Source of the DNA: CBFDBT01 sp965603115
GTDB taxonomy: Bacteria; Pseudomonadota; Alphaproteobacteria; Sphingomonadales; Kordiimonadaceae
Length of the DNA: 15,430 nt
Assembly (NCBI GenBank): GCA_965603115.1
Contig: CBFDBT010000043.1
Span: 1 to 15,430 of the forward strand
Direction of reading: 5' to 3'
Below, piece by piece: positions 1-6,968 of this stretch (position 1 is its first letter; the number at the start of each line of letters is the position of its first letter). The notes under the pieces are model-generated. The model made no database searches. It was not told the origin of the DNA and saw nothing but the letters and a program-made list of their open reading frames with translations. A program made the translations under genes and the position numbers.

Positions 1-830
1 CGACCATGCATAATAATATTATGGTTGCCAATATCCGTGTAGGCGCGCGTTATATGCGGGGAGGGTGCAAGGTCAACCGCTTGTGGCATCGGCACCTCAA
101 AGCTTGCTTGCGAGCCTACAAATGTTTTTATAAAGGTGCATATTTCACCGTTGGTTAGCCCTTTAATCTCGAAATCGCATGTAAGACGACTGGCAAACTG
201 TGTCACAGGTTTAGCTGTATCATAAAGGATGTGCAGAGCCGAGCCATGATAAGCATCCAGCCAGTGCTGTACATCACAAGCAATTAACGGGCACGTTGTG
301 CTTAGCATATCCAGGATCTGTTCTTGGCATTGCTCGGGTGAATTGCCCCTGTGACGTAGAGCATGCCATCGCCGAATTAGATGGCTGCCATCAGGCAAAG
401 GTGTTGAAAAGGCATCGTGGGACGCTTTGAGTTTTTTTATTTCGCGTTCATTCCATACCGGCATATCCAGACAGGTAATTTCGGTGGCTTTAACGCCGTG
501 GCGAACCGCAAAGGCGAGGGCTGTGTGCGCGCCGCTACCAATGCCAACTATTTTAGGTTTTTCAAGATTAAGGCTGTTAATCAGCGATGCAAGACCATCA
601 GCCAAGCGTTCAATGCTAATCTCACCATCAAGAGGGCTGGTGAGGCCATGCCCCGCTGCGTCGGGAGCTATTACCGTAAAACTATCGCTTAGAGCATCAA
701 TCATTGGCAAGAGCGAAGCAGAACTCAAAGGGCTGGTGTGCAATAACAACAGAGCAGGCCCACTGCCCGAGCGAAGGTAATGCACTTGCCTGTGACCAAT
801 CGTGATAAAATGTTTTGAGATTAAAGCCAT
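1..830 (-). CDS. Alpha/beta-hydrolase fold protein, partial, probably non-catalytic first domain
   Basis: The reading frame is open from an ATG at 830 to the left edge (276 codons), so the protein is longer than what is visible. The N-terminal half has alpha/beta-hydrolase features: a beta-strand leading into LLLLHTSP (residues 27-34, oxyanion-loop position), APDAAGHG (55-62), and the nucleophile-elbow region KIVGIGSGAHTA (93-104). The elbow should read G-x-S-x-G, but here the central position (98) is Gly, with a Ser only at 99. No obvious catalytic His follows near residues 220-240, where it would be expected. From about residue 262 the sequence (YTDIGNHNIIMHG) resembles the start of a hydrolase domain again, comparable to ITIGHRQVHYLR at residues 10-20, so this may be a tandem two-domain protein. 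The fold call is fairly sure; lack of activity and the second domain are inference. The gene is divergent from the crotonase at 905. Confidence 0.75.
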   Translation of the reverse strand, partial: MALISKHFITIGHRQVHYLRSGSGPALLLLHTSPLSSASLLPMIDALSDSFTVIAPDAAGHGLTSPLDGEISIERLADGLASLINSLNLEKPKIVGIGSGAHTALAFAVRHGVKATEITCLDMPVWNEREIKKLKASHDAFSTPLPDGSHLIRRWHALRHRGNSPEQCQEQILDMLSTTCPLIACDVQHWLDAYHGSALHILYDTAKPVTQFASRLTCDFEIKGLTNGEICTFIKTFVGSQASFEVPMPQAVDLAPSPHITRAYTDIGNHNIIMHG

Positions 831-858
831 AAAATCCCTGTTCGTTTGCGTTGTCTAG

Positions 859-886
859 AGTATAGTCACAAAAAGCAGACTAACAA
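859..886 (-). promoter_or_regulatory. Possible sigma-70-type promoter for the leftward hydrolase gene
   Basis: On the minus strand a -35-like TTGTTA (886 to 881) is separated by 16 bases from a -10-like TATACT (864 to 859), about 28 bases before the ATG at 830. It sits in the 74-base gap between two divergent genes. Neither box is perfect and there is no other support. Confidence 0.3.
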
Positions 887-904
887 ATAGTAAGATGAAC
901 ACCT

Positions 905-1708
905 ATGACAGATTTTTATGACCAAACTAAGGGGCTTTATATAACAAAAGATAGCGGTATTGGTCGCTTGGTCTTAAACAGGCCCGATAAATATAATGCA
1001 CTCACCATGGCCATGTGGCAAGCGATCCCACAATATTTGACAGCACTGGACGCCGACCCTGAGGTGCGTGCTGTGATCGTGACCAGCAGTACACCTAAGG
1101 CCTTTTGCACTGGCGCCGATATCGCTGAAATGGGTGAAATTGCCCAAGACGAAAAACGGCGAGAAGAAAATCGCATGGCCATTAGGGACGCACAACGCAT
1201 ATTGGCGCGACTCAATAAGCCAACAATAGCGCAAATATCCGGTGCTTGTTTTGGCGGCGGTTGCGGCATTGCCCTGCACTGTGATCTGCGCTTTGCCAGC
1301 ACCGACAGCAAATTTGGCATCACACCTGCCAAGCTTGGTTTGGTTTATCCTCTAAATGATACCAAAACCCTTGTTGATCTCATTGGCCCAAGCCACGCCA
1401 AGAAAATATTGTTCACTGCAAGCACGATATTACCCGATGAGGCGCTACAAATTGGCATGATTGATGGCCTTTACGCTCCAGATGACCTGGAAGAGGCTAC
1501 ATTAGAGTTTGCAGCGCAGATGGCAGCGGTGTCGCAGTATAGCCTAAGGGGTATGAAAAAGTTTATCCGCCGCATTATGGACGGGCAGGTGGATGATGAC
1601 GTAGATACCGCCACCATTTTCACCGATGCGCACGATAGCGATGACCACCATGAGGGCCTCAAGGCTTTCATGGAAAAGCGTAAGCCCGATTTTACGTGGA
1701 ATGGTTGA
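905..1708 (+). CDS. Crotonase-superfamily (enoyl-CoA hydratase/isomerase-like) protein
   Basis: This 267-residue protein has the usual crotonase length and layout. The first oxyanion-hole segment is AFCTGADIAEM (residues 66-76) and the second is ISGACFGGGCG (111-121), followed by the CDLRFAS strand and FGITPAKLGLVYP. These bind the acyl-CoA thioester and stabilise its enolate. The two glutamates used by enoyl-CoA hydratase for water addition are not there: the positions corresponding to rat Glu144 and Glu164 appear to be Gly121 and Pro141. The protein is therefore unlikely to be a standard hydratase; it could be an isomerase, hydrolase or another crotonase chemistry. The start is ATG with only a weak Shine-Dalgarno. 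It is divergent from the hydrolase on its left, and its stop overlaps the end of the convergent amidase gene by 17 bases. Confidence 0.9.
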   Translation: MTDFYDQTKGLYITKDSGIGRLVLNRPDKYNALTMAMWQAIPQYLTALDADPEVRAVIVTSSTPKAFCTGADIAEMGEIAQDEKRREENRMAIRDAQRILARLNKPTIAQISGACFGGGCGIALHCDLRFASTDSKFGITPAKLGLVYPLNDTKTLVDLIGPSHAKKILFTASTILPDEALQIGMIDGLYAPDDLEEATLEFAAQMAAVSQYSLRGMKKFIRRIMDGQVDDDVDTATIFTDAHDSDDHHEGLKAFMEKRKPDFTWNG

Positions 1709-3044
1709 TAGCTGCTTTCTCAAAAGTGCGGGCAATCGTTGCGGCCTTGCGCTCGTTAAGCCCATCGCAGGTGATTTGCAGCGAGAAAGGTAGGCCACTT
1801 GCCTCGCTTTTGCCAAAAGGTACAGCAAGGGAGGGTGCGCCCACCAGGTTTGCCGCTGTTGTAAAATCAGCCTGAGAGTTGGGGCGTTTGGCATCGAAGT
1901 CAAAAGCCGTGGTCGGTGTTGTCGGAGTGATGATGGCATCAACACCCAAAAGTGCTTCACTAAAGACATCCCCAACCGCTGCTATTTTGCTAAGGGCTTC
2001 AACTTTTATAGCATCGCTGGCCTGCTGACCGTGATGCATCATGCGGCGGAAATTTTCGGAGAAATGGTCGGGCGTATCCCGCAGGCTATCAAGATGGAAT
2101 TCTGCTGCTTCAGCTCCACATACCAGCCAAGCTGCGCGCCTTAGGTCTTTCATGTCATAGTGGGGCAAGTGTATAGGCTTGATGACAGCCCCTAGAGATT
2201 TGAACAGATTAATAGCCTCGTCAAAGGCTGCACGCATTTCACTAGATAGGTCAACGGATTGTTCTAATATTTCCCATGGAATGCCAAGCGTGGTGTCTGC
2301 AATATCAATTGGTAATTTGGCGGGGTCCATTGGTATGCCAAGAATTGCCGCCAGTGTGATGAAACTATCATCCACCGAGCGCGCCATGGTGCCAATGGTG
2401 TCTAGGGTCCAGCTAAGCGGCAAGAGACCGAGTGTATCAATAAGGTTACGACTGGGTTTAAAGCCGACAATACCGCAATATGAGGCGGGTATACGAGTGC
2501 TGCCAAGCGCATCGGTGCCGATGGCGACCATTGCCATGCCACTCGCAACTGCCACAGCAGAACCGCCAGAGCTGCCGCCTGGTGTTAAAGTATCTCCTAG
2601 CGGGTTATGACAGCGACCATAATGCGCATTATCGCCCATAGCACCGAGCGCACCTTCATCCATATTGGTTGTGCCAAGGATAATAGCGCCGGCCTCGCGT
2701 AGTTTTTTCACCACATGCGCGTCACCACTGGCAATAGAATTTTTAAAGCCCTTGATACCAGACGTATGGGGCAGACCAGCAACGGCAAGACAGCTTTTTA
2801 TAGCAATAGGAATGCCATCGAGCAGGGATAAAGGCTTGCCAGCACTCATGCGTTCATCACTGGCTTTAGCGTCAGCAAGGGCTTGCGTTGTGCAAACATC
2901 AGAAAAGGCATTAAGGGCAGGGTTCAGCTTGTCGATAGTTGCAAGGTGGGCCTTGGTAAGGTCGATGGCTGAAATGGCCTTTGAGCGTAAAGATGCGGCT
3001 GTATCTACCACAGACGCTCTTGTATAATCAGGACTGGTCGGCAC
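1692..3044 (-). CDS. Amidase-signature family enzyme
   Basis: This is a 450-residue amidase-signature hydrolase, which cleaves amide (or sometimes ester) bonds with a Ser-cisSer-Lys triad. All three residues can be placed: Lys83 in PIAIKSCLAV, the cis-Ser at 158 in TPGGSSGGSA, and the nucleophile Ser182 in GTDALGSTRIPASYCG. The spacings of 75 and 24 residues fit the family. There is no signal peptide, so it is probably cytoplasmic. It is not obviously GatA, since gatB and gatC are not nearby; the substrate cannot be told from sequence. The start is GTG, chosen because AAAGGA lies 6 bases before it (plus-strand 3051-3056). That start overlaps the end of the upstream membrane-protein gene by 17 bases, suggesting coupled translation. 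Its 3' end overlaps the convergent crotonase. Confidence 0.92.
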   Translation of the reverse strand: MPTSPDYTRASVVDTAASLRSKAISAIDLTKAHLATIDKLNPALNAFSDVCTTQALADAKASDERMSAGKPLSLLDGIPIAIKSCLAVAGLPHTSGIKGFKNSIASGDAHVVKKLREAGAIILGTTNMDEGALGAMGDNAHYGRCHNPLGDTLTPGGSSGGSAVAVASGMAMVAIGTDALGSTRIPASYCGIVGFKPSRNLIDTLGLLPLSWTLDTIGTMARSVDDSFITLAAILGIPMDPAKLPIDIADTTLGIPWEILEQSVDLSSEMRAAFDEAINLFKSLGAVIKPIHLPHYDMKDLRRAAWLVCGAEAAEFHLDSLRDTPDHFSENFRRMMHHGQQASDAIKVEALSKIAAVGDVFSEALLGVDAIITPTTPTTAFDFDAKRPNSQADFTTAANLVGAPSLAVPFGKSEASGLPFSLQITCDGLNERKAATIARTFEKAAINHST

Positions 3045-3834
3045 CTTTGTTCCTTTGTTTTAATATAGCTTGTGTTGCCCATAAGCAGGCTGCAAAATGC
3101 ATGATCTGGGCCGCAAAACCAAAGGATTGATCAATCATTGTTGGCAGCCATGGCAGATCAAAACCCGCGAGCAGTGTACTTGTTATACCAGTGACTATTG
3201 CGCTCAGCAGCATGGAAGCCACTTTAATGACAGCGTAGGCGCCTGCAAGGGGCACGAGTAGTGGGCGGATCATATGCCACGCGGTGATGAGCGATGTCTG
3301 GCTGTCTATCGCCTCCCCGACAATAGCCACATTGACGACTGTATAGGTAACCAATAAACCGCCAATTCCTACAATGACGGCTATGATCAAAATAAAATCC
3401 TGCGGCAGTATGGCGCTTAATAAACCCAAAAGAATGCTTATGGTGAAAATGAAGATAAGAAAAATGGCAACCGCTGTGATTTGCAAGGCAAAGATGCGGC
3501 TAAAGCGTGTAAAAAACTTTTTTAACCCGCCTTCAAAAGGTTCAGCATCCACCAGTAATCGCGTAATCGGGATCAGCAAGGCGCTATTGATAAGCAAGGA
3601 AATCAGAAGTGTCATGGGCAATTTATTACCAAGGTCGCCCATAATTTCAGCAACATCCACGTCATCAGGCGAAGTGATTATGGGTTCGAAGGCTTGGACA
3701 ATGGGGAAAGTAACAACGCCTGCAATGATGCCGAATAAAATGGAAAGTAATAATAATATTTCCAAGCGCCCCAGCAGCAAAATGGGAGCTTTTTTGAGTA
3801 AGGTTGTCATGGTTATATCGGTTTGCGTAGTCAA
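3028..3834 (-). CDS. Polytopic membrane protein of unknown function
   Basis: The 268-residue product is strongly hydrophobic, with about six predicted membrane segments: roughly residues 15-48, 73-95, 112-145, 146-172, 192-225 and 234-260. An acidic loop (SPDDVDVAEIMGD) lies between the first two. I do not recognise a catalytic motif or a transporter signature. It loosely resembles the all-helical membrane domains found next to glycerophosphodiester phosphodiesterases, but this is not a firm match. The start is TTG: a strong AGGAAAGG (plus-strand 3842-3849) lies 7 bases upstream, while the internal ATG at 3810 has no Shine-Dalgarno. The gene overlaps the following amidase by 17 bases, so the two are very likely co-expressed. 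Confidence 0.75.
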   Translation of the reverse strand: MTTQTDITMTTLLKKAPILLLGRLEILLLLSILFGIIAGVVTFPIVQAFEPIITSPDDVDVAEIMGDLGNKLPMTLLISLLINSALLIPITRLLVDAEPFEGGLKKFFTRFSRIFALQITAVAIFLIFIFTISILLGLLSAILPQDFILIIAVIVGIGGLLVTYTVVNVAIVGEAIDSQTSLITAWHMIRPLLVPLAGAYAVIKVASMLLSAIVTGITSTLLAGFDLPWLPTMIDQSFGFAAQIMHFAACLWATQAILKQRNKGADQS

Positions 3835-3968
3835 AATATCGCCTTTCCTAGTATTGGTTATCCTTCATATACGCTAATCACATATTTTTTGAAGAAAATA
3901 ATGACGCATCTGCCGCAAAAAGGTAAAGCTGGGGGATTATAAGTTTGGATATTTAATAAGGACAAAGC

Positions 3969-5201
3969 ATGGGACCGCTAAAAGGCTTGAAAGTATTAGA
4001 TTTATCACGTGTACTCGCGGGGCCTTGGGCTGGTCAGTTGCTGGCCGATCTTGGCGCGGATGTGATCAAGGTTGAAAAGCCGGGAGTGGGGGACGATACC
4101 CGTGGCTGGGGGCCGTCGTGCCTTAGGGATAGTGATGGCAATAAAACCCGTGAGAGCGCCTATTTTTTATCCGCCAACAGAGGGAAACGCTCAATTGCTG
4201 TGGATATAAGCTCTAGTCAGGGGCAAGAGATCATTCGCGAGCTCTCCAAAAAGGTCGATATTGTCATTGAAAACTACAAGGTTGGCGGTTTGGCTAAATA
4301 TGGCCTTGGTCATGAGGCGCTGATAGACGTTAACCCAGCCCTTATTTATTGTTCTGTGACAGGGTTTGGCCAAGATGGCCCTTACGCTGAACGCGCTGGC
4401 TATGATTTTATGATTCAAGCTATGGGCGGTCTGATGTCGGTCACAGGCGACCGTGAAGAAAATGGTGGTGGCCCGCAAAAGGTGGGGGTTGCGATATCCG
4501 ACCTGACCACAGGGCTTTATGCCACGGTTGCCATTCTCGGCGCTATTCGTCACCGTGACCAGACAGGCGAGGGGCAATTTATTGATATGGCCTTGCTGGA
4601 TGTAACCGCAGGCATACTTGCTAATCAGAATATGAATTATATGATTAGCGGCAATGTGCCGAGATGCCTTGGTAATGCGCATCCCAACATTGTGCCTTAT
4701 CAAACCTTTGCTACCAAAGACGGACATATCGTTTTGGCAGTGGGTAATGATAGGCAATTTAAATCATTTGTAAAGGTTGCTGCGCGCGATGACCTGATTG
4801 CCGATGAGCGCTTCACTATCAACAATGATCGTGTGAAAAATAGAGAGATTTTGGAGCCTATTCTCGACGCCATTATGCTGAAGAGAACCACCCAAGCATG
4901 GATAGAAGCCCTTGAGTACGCGCATGTACCATGCGGTCCTATCAACACCATTAAACAAGTATTTGATGACCCGCAGATACAGCATCGCGGTATGCAGGTG
5001 GAGCTTGACCACGGGCTTGGTTGCAAGGTTCAACAGGTTAGAACACCGATTAAATATAGCAAGACAGAGTTGGAATATAACCGTCCTCCGCCGATGCTAG
5101 GGGCAGACACAAAAGCCGTTCTTTTAGAAAATGGCTGGTCGGATGAAGATATTTCGGGTTATATAGCGCGCGGTGTTATTGCCGAGATAAATAAGGGGTA
5201 A
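3969..5201 (+). CDS. Family III (CaiB/BaiF-type) acyl-CoA transferase
   Basis: The 410-residue protein begins with the family hallmark GLKVLDLSRVLAGPWAGQLL (residues 6-25), then ADVIKVEKP and SANRGKRSI, and has the expected length for formyl-CoA transferase, carnitine CoA-transferase and alpha-methylacyl-CoA racemase relatives. The catalytic aspartate that carries the acyl group as a mixed anhydride is most likely Asp146 in RAGYDFMIQAMGG. The enzyme moves CoA between two carboxylic acids, or epimerises an acyl-CoA. The substrate is not readable from the sequence. AAGGA stands before the ATG. The gene is the first of a two-gene operon with the dehydrogenase starting 8 bases after its stop, so the two probably work on the same acyl substrate. 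Confidence 0.93.
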   Translation: MGPLKGLKVLDLSRVLAGPWAGQLLADLGADVIKVEKPGVGDDTRGWGPSCLRDSDGNKTRESAYFLSANRGKRSIAVDISSSQGQEIIRELSKKVDIVIENYKVGGLAKYGLGHEALIDVNPALIYCSVTGFGQDGPYAERAGYDFMIQAMGGLMSVTGDREENGGGPQKVGVAISDLTTGLYATVAILGAIRHRDQTGEGQFIDMALLDVTAGILANQNMNYMISGNVPRCLGNAHPNIVPYQTFATKDGHIVLAVGNDRQFKSFVKVAARDDLIADERFTINNDRVKNREILEPILDAIMLKRTTQAWIEALEYAHVPCGPINTIKQVFDDPQIQHRGMQVELDHGLGCKVQQVRTPIKYSKTELEYNRPPPMLGADTKAVLLENGWSDEDISGYIARGVIAEINKG

Positions 5202-5209
5202 GGGATATC

Positions 5210-6013
5210 ATGTTTAAAGATCAAGTGGTTTGGATTACGGGGGCATCGTCAGGTATAGGCGAGGCTGTGGCACTTTTTATGGCGGATGATGGGGCCAAGC
5301 TTGTGCTATCAGCGCGGCGCAAAGACGAGCTTGAGCGGGTTAAAAAGGTAATCACTGACCTAGGCAGTAGTGCTGACAATGTGATGATATTACCGCTTGA
5401 TGTTACCGACGAGGCGGCAATGCCTGCTGCCGTTGACGCAGTGATGGAACATTTTGGCCGCATTGATATGCTGTTTAATAATGCTGGTATTTCGCAGCGT
5501 TCTTTGGCTGTTGACACTACCATGGCAACCTACCGCAAATTATTTGAAGTGGATTTCTTCGGCCAGATTTCACTGACCAAACTCGTGCTGCCGATCATGA
5601 TTAAGCAAAAGAGCGGCCATATGGTCATCACGTCATCGGTCGCTGGTAAAATCGGTGTGGCAATGCGCACAGGCTACTGCGCGGTTAAGCATGCGGTGAT
5701 GGGCTTTTACGATGCGCTTAGATCTGAAGTGGATCAATATGGCATCAAAGTCACATCCATCACACCAGGCTTTATTAAAACCAACATTTCGGTCAATGCT
5801 GTTAAAGGCGACGGCGAGGCTTTTGGCAAGATGGATAATGATATTGCCGCCGGAATGGAAGTTGGCGAAGCGGCACTGGTGATAATGAAAGGCTTTAAGG
5901 CTGGCAAATATGAAATTCCAGTTGGTAATGGCCCAGAGATGACCGCGCTGAAAATTAAACGCTTCTTGCCTAACCGCTTGATTAAAATGATGAATAAACG
6001 CGCAAAAAAGTAG
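5210..6013 (+). CDS. Short-chain dehydrogenase/reductase (classical SDR)
   Basis: This 267-residue NAD(P)-dependent oxidoreductase carries the Rossmann cofactor motif TGASSGIG (residues 10-17), the NNAG motif (90-93), and a full catalytic set: Ser143 in ITSSVAG, Tyr156 and Lys160 in YCAVK. SARR after the second beta-strand, with two arginines, favours NADP(H). PGFIKT at 186-191 is the usual strand after the active site. The basic C-terminus (LIKMMNKRAKK) resembles DHRS7-like SDRs and may associate with membranes; that is inference. It follows the CoA-transferase by 8 bases with AAGGG before its ATG, so it is translated from the same message. The stop codon overlaps an 8-bp hairpin (6012-6034). 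Confidence 0.93.
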   Translation: MFKDQVVWITGASSGIGEAVALFMADDGAKLVLSARRKDELERVKKVITDLGSSADNVMILPLDVTDEAAMPAAVDAVMEHFGRIDMLFNNAGISQRSLAVDTTMATYRKLFEVDFFGQISLTKLVLPIMIKQKSGHMVITSSVAGKIGVAMRTGYCAVKHAVMGFYDALRSEVDQYGIKVTSITPGFIKTNISVNAVKGDGEAFGKMDNDIAAGMEVGEAALVIMKGFKAGKYEIPVGNGPEMTALKIKRFLPNRLIKMMNKRAKK

Positions 6014-6034
6014 GGGCATTTTCGTCATGCCCCT
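6012..6034 (+). terminator. Hairpin at the stop codon of the dehydrogenase gene
   Basis: AGGGGCAT (6012-6019) and ATGCCCCT (6027-6034) form a perfect 8-bp stem with a 7-base loop. It begins inside the stop codon of the SDR gene. There is no T-run right after, so it may protect the 3' end or belong to the palindromic repeat block that follows rather than be a full intrinsic terminator. Confidence 0.45.
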
Positions 6035-6067
6035 CCGTTCGTCCTGAGCTTGTCGAAGGAAGGAGGG
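6031..6067. repeat. REP-like palindromic element 1
   Basis: CCCTCC (6031-6036) pairs with GGAGGG (6062-6067), enclosing TTCG (6038-6041) with CGAA (6054-6057). The core, TTCGTCCTGAGCTTGTCGAA, closely resembles a short dispersed intergenic palindrome known from many alphaproteobacterial, especially sphingomonad, genomes. Only one copy is seen in this window, so its repetitive nature is from recognition, not from counting. Confidence 0.5.
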
Positions 6068-6130
6068 CATCCATAGGGTCTAGTGTCTGTGTTTGGTAAA
6101 TCTCTCCGCAGTATAGCTGAGTGATAGGAT

Positions 6131-6162
6131 GGATACCCGCCTACGCGGGTATGACGGATTTT
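6131..6162. repeat. REP-like palindromic element 2
   Basis: ATACCCGC (6133-6140) and GCGGGTAT (6145-6152) form a perfect 8-bp stem with a CTAC loop, followed by GACGG and five Ts (to 6162). This matches a widespread proteobacterial intergenic palindrome (GGATACCCGC..GCGGGTATGAC). On the plus strand the T-run could let it act as a weak terminator for the upstream operon. The rest of the gap 6068-6184 shows nothing else I can name. Confidence 0.5.
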
Positions 6163-6184
6163 TGCATGGATTGTGAAATATCTA

Positions 6185-6484
6185 TCACTTCCCCGCCTTT
6201 GCTTTCGCTTGGCGCATAGCTTTTCGTTCGGCCTTGCTGGGGATATTCTCTCGCGTGGCCAGAATTTTCTTTATATCCGAGTATGCTTGCTGCCAAGCGG
6301 GCGTGTCTTTGAATTCTATAAAGCCTGAATTGTCAGGACTTGGCTCTTTTTCTCCATCATAACTGCGGACAGAGTGAGAGAAGCACTCCTCGCATTTTAG
6401 CAATGCCTTGCGACGGCTCATCAGCGTTCCCGTGTGCAGGGCTTCAAGTTCTTGGGCTGGTTTAATGGGGACTTTGCTCGCCAT
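6185..6484 (-). CDS. Small hypothetical protein with a CxxC motif
   Basis: The 99-residue product is not recognised. It is hydrophilic, without signal peptide or membrane segment. A single CEEC pair (about residues 31-34) could bind a metal or be redox-active, and the C-terminal third is rich in Lys and Ala and probably helical. The ATG shares one base with the stop codon of the upstream NTF2-like gene (TAATG), which strongly supports translation by coupling. It is the last gene of the symporter operon. Confidence 0.65.
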   Translation of the reverse strand: MASKVPIKPAQELEALHTGTLMSRRKALLKCEECFSHSVRSYDGEKEPSPDNSGFIEFKDTPAWQQAYSDIKKILATRENIPSKAERKAMRQAKAKAGK

Positions 6485-6951
6485 TACTTTCCCTCAAATG
6501 CTTTTATCTTGGCAGTAAAGTCTCCCGCTAAGTCATTGGGCATAGGGAATGTCAGATGATACTGTGCGATGCGCCAGCCACTTGTCGTGCGCACTAGCAG
6601 GCCGCTGCCCTGCGACGTACCGTATTTTGCACTGTCGAGCACTTCATCGAACCAGATAGTATTTTTATCCGGTGTTAGCGCCATGTGGCGCTCGCGCTTG
6701 GTGTATATCCAGCCTTTGGTGGGTGTGGCGTAGCCTTTGAACTGTGCCATGGTCCAACGTTCACTAACATCTGTGCCGAGGAAAATAGCATCGTCGCTGT
6801 AGAGACTAAAATAGTGGTCCCAGTCAGCTTTGGCAGCGGCATCATGCAAGTTATCAAGCACTGTGTCAGCTGCCTTTAGGTCAGCTTTATCGTCGGCAAC
6901 ACTTACAAAAGAAACAAGAAGTAATGACAGTGCAATTAAAGTCTTAATCAT
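6484..6951 (-). CDS. Secreted NTF2/SnoaL-like domain protein
   Basis: This 155-residue protein starts with a clear signal peptide (MIKTLIALSLLLVSFVSVA, cleavage likely before DDKAD), so it should be exported to the periplasm. The mature part has the NTF2-like/SnoaL-like (DUF4440-type) pattern: a helix with DNLHDAAAKADWDHYFSLY, then DDAIFLGTD, an RWTMAQFKGY segment, and beta-strands ending GSGLLVRTTSGWRIAQYHLTF. The fold forms a small conical pocket used by various enzymes and binding proteins; the ligand here is unknown. GAGGAG lies before the ATG and the gene begins 17 bases after the symporter stop, so it belongs to that operon. It overlaps the next gene by one base. Confidence 0.82.
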   Translation of the reverse strand: MIKTLIALSLLLVSFVSVADDKADLKAADTVLDNLHDAAAKADWDHYFSLYSDDAIFLGTDVSERWTMAQFKGYATPTKGWIYTKRERHMALTPDKNTIWFDEVLDSAKYGTSQGSGLLVRTTSGWRIAQYHLTFPMPNDLAGDFTAKIKAFEGK

Positions 6952-6968
6952 CAGATAATCTCCTCACA

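Noticed and set aside
417..780. Two rightward open frames of 91 and 117 codons
   Set aside because: They lie antisense to the hydrolase gene, show no domain features and are shadows of it.
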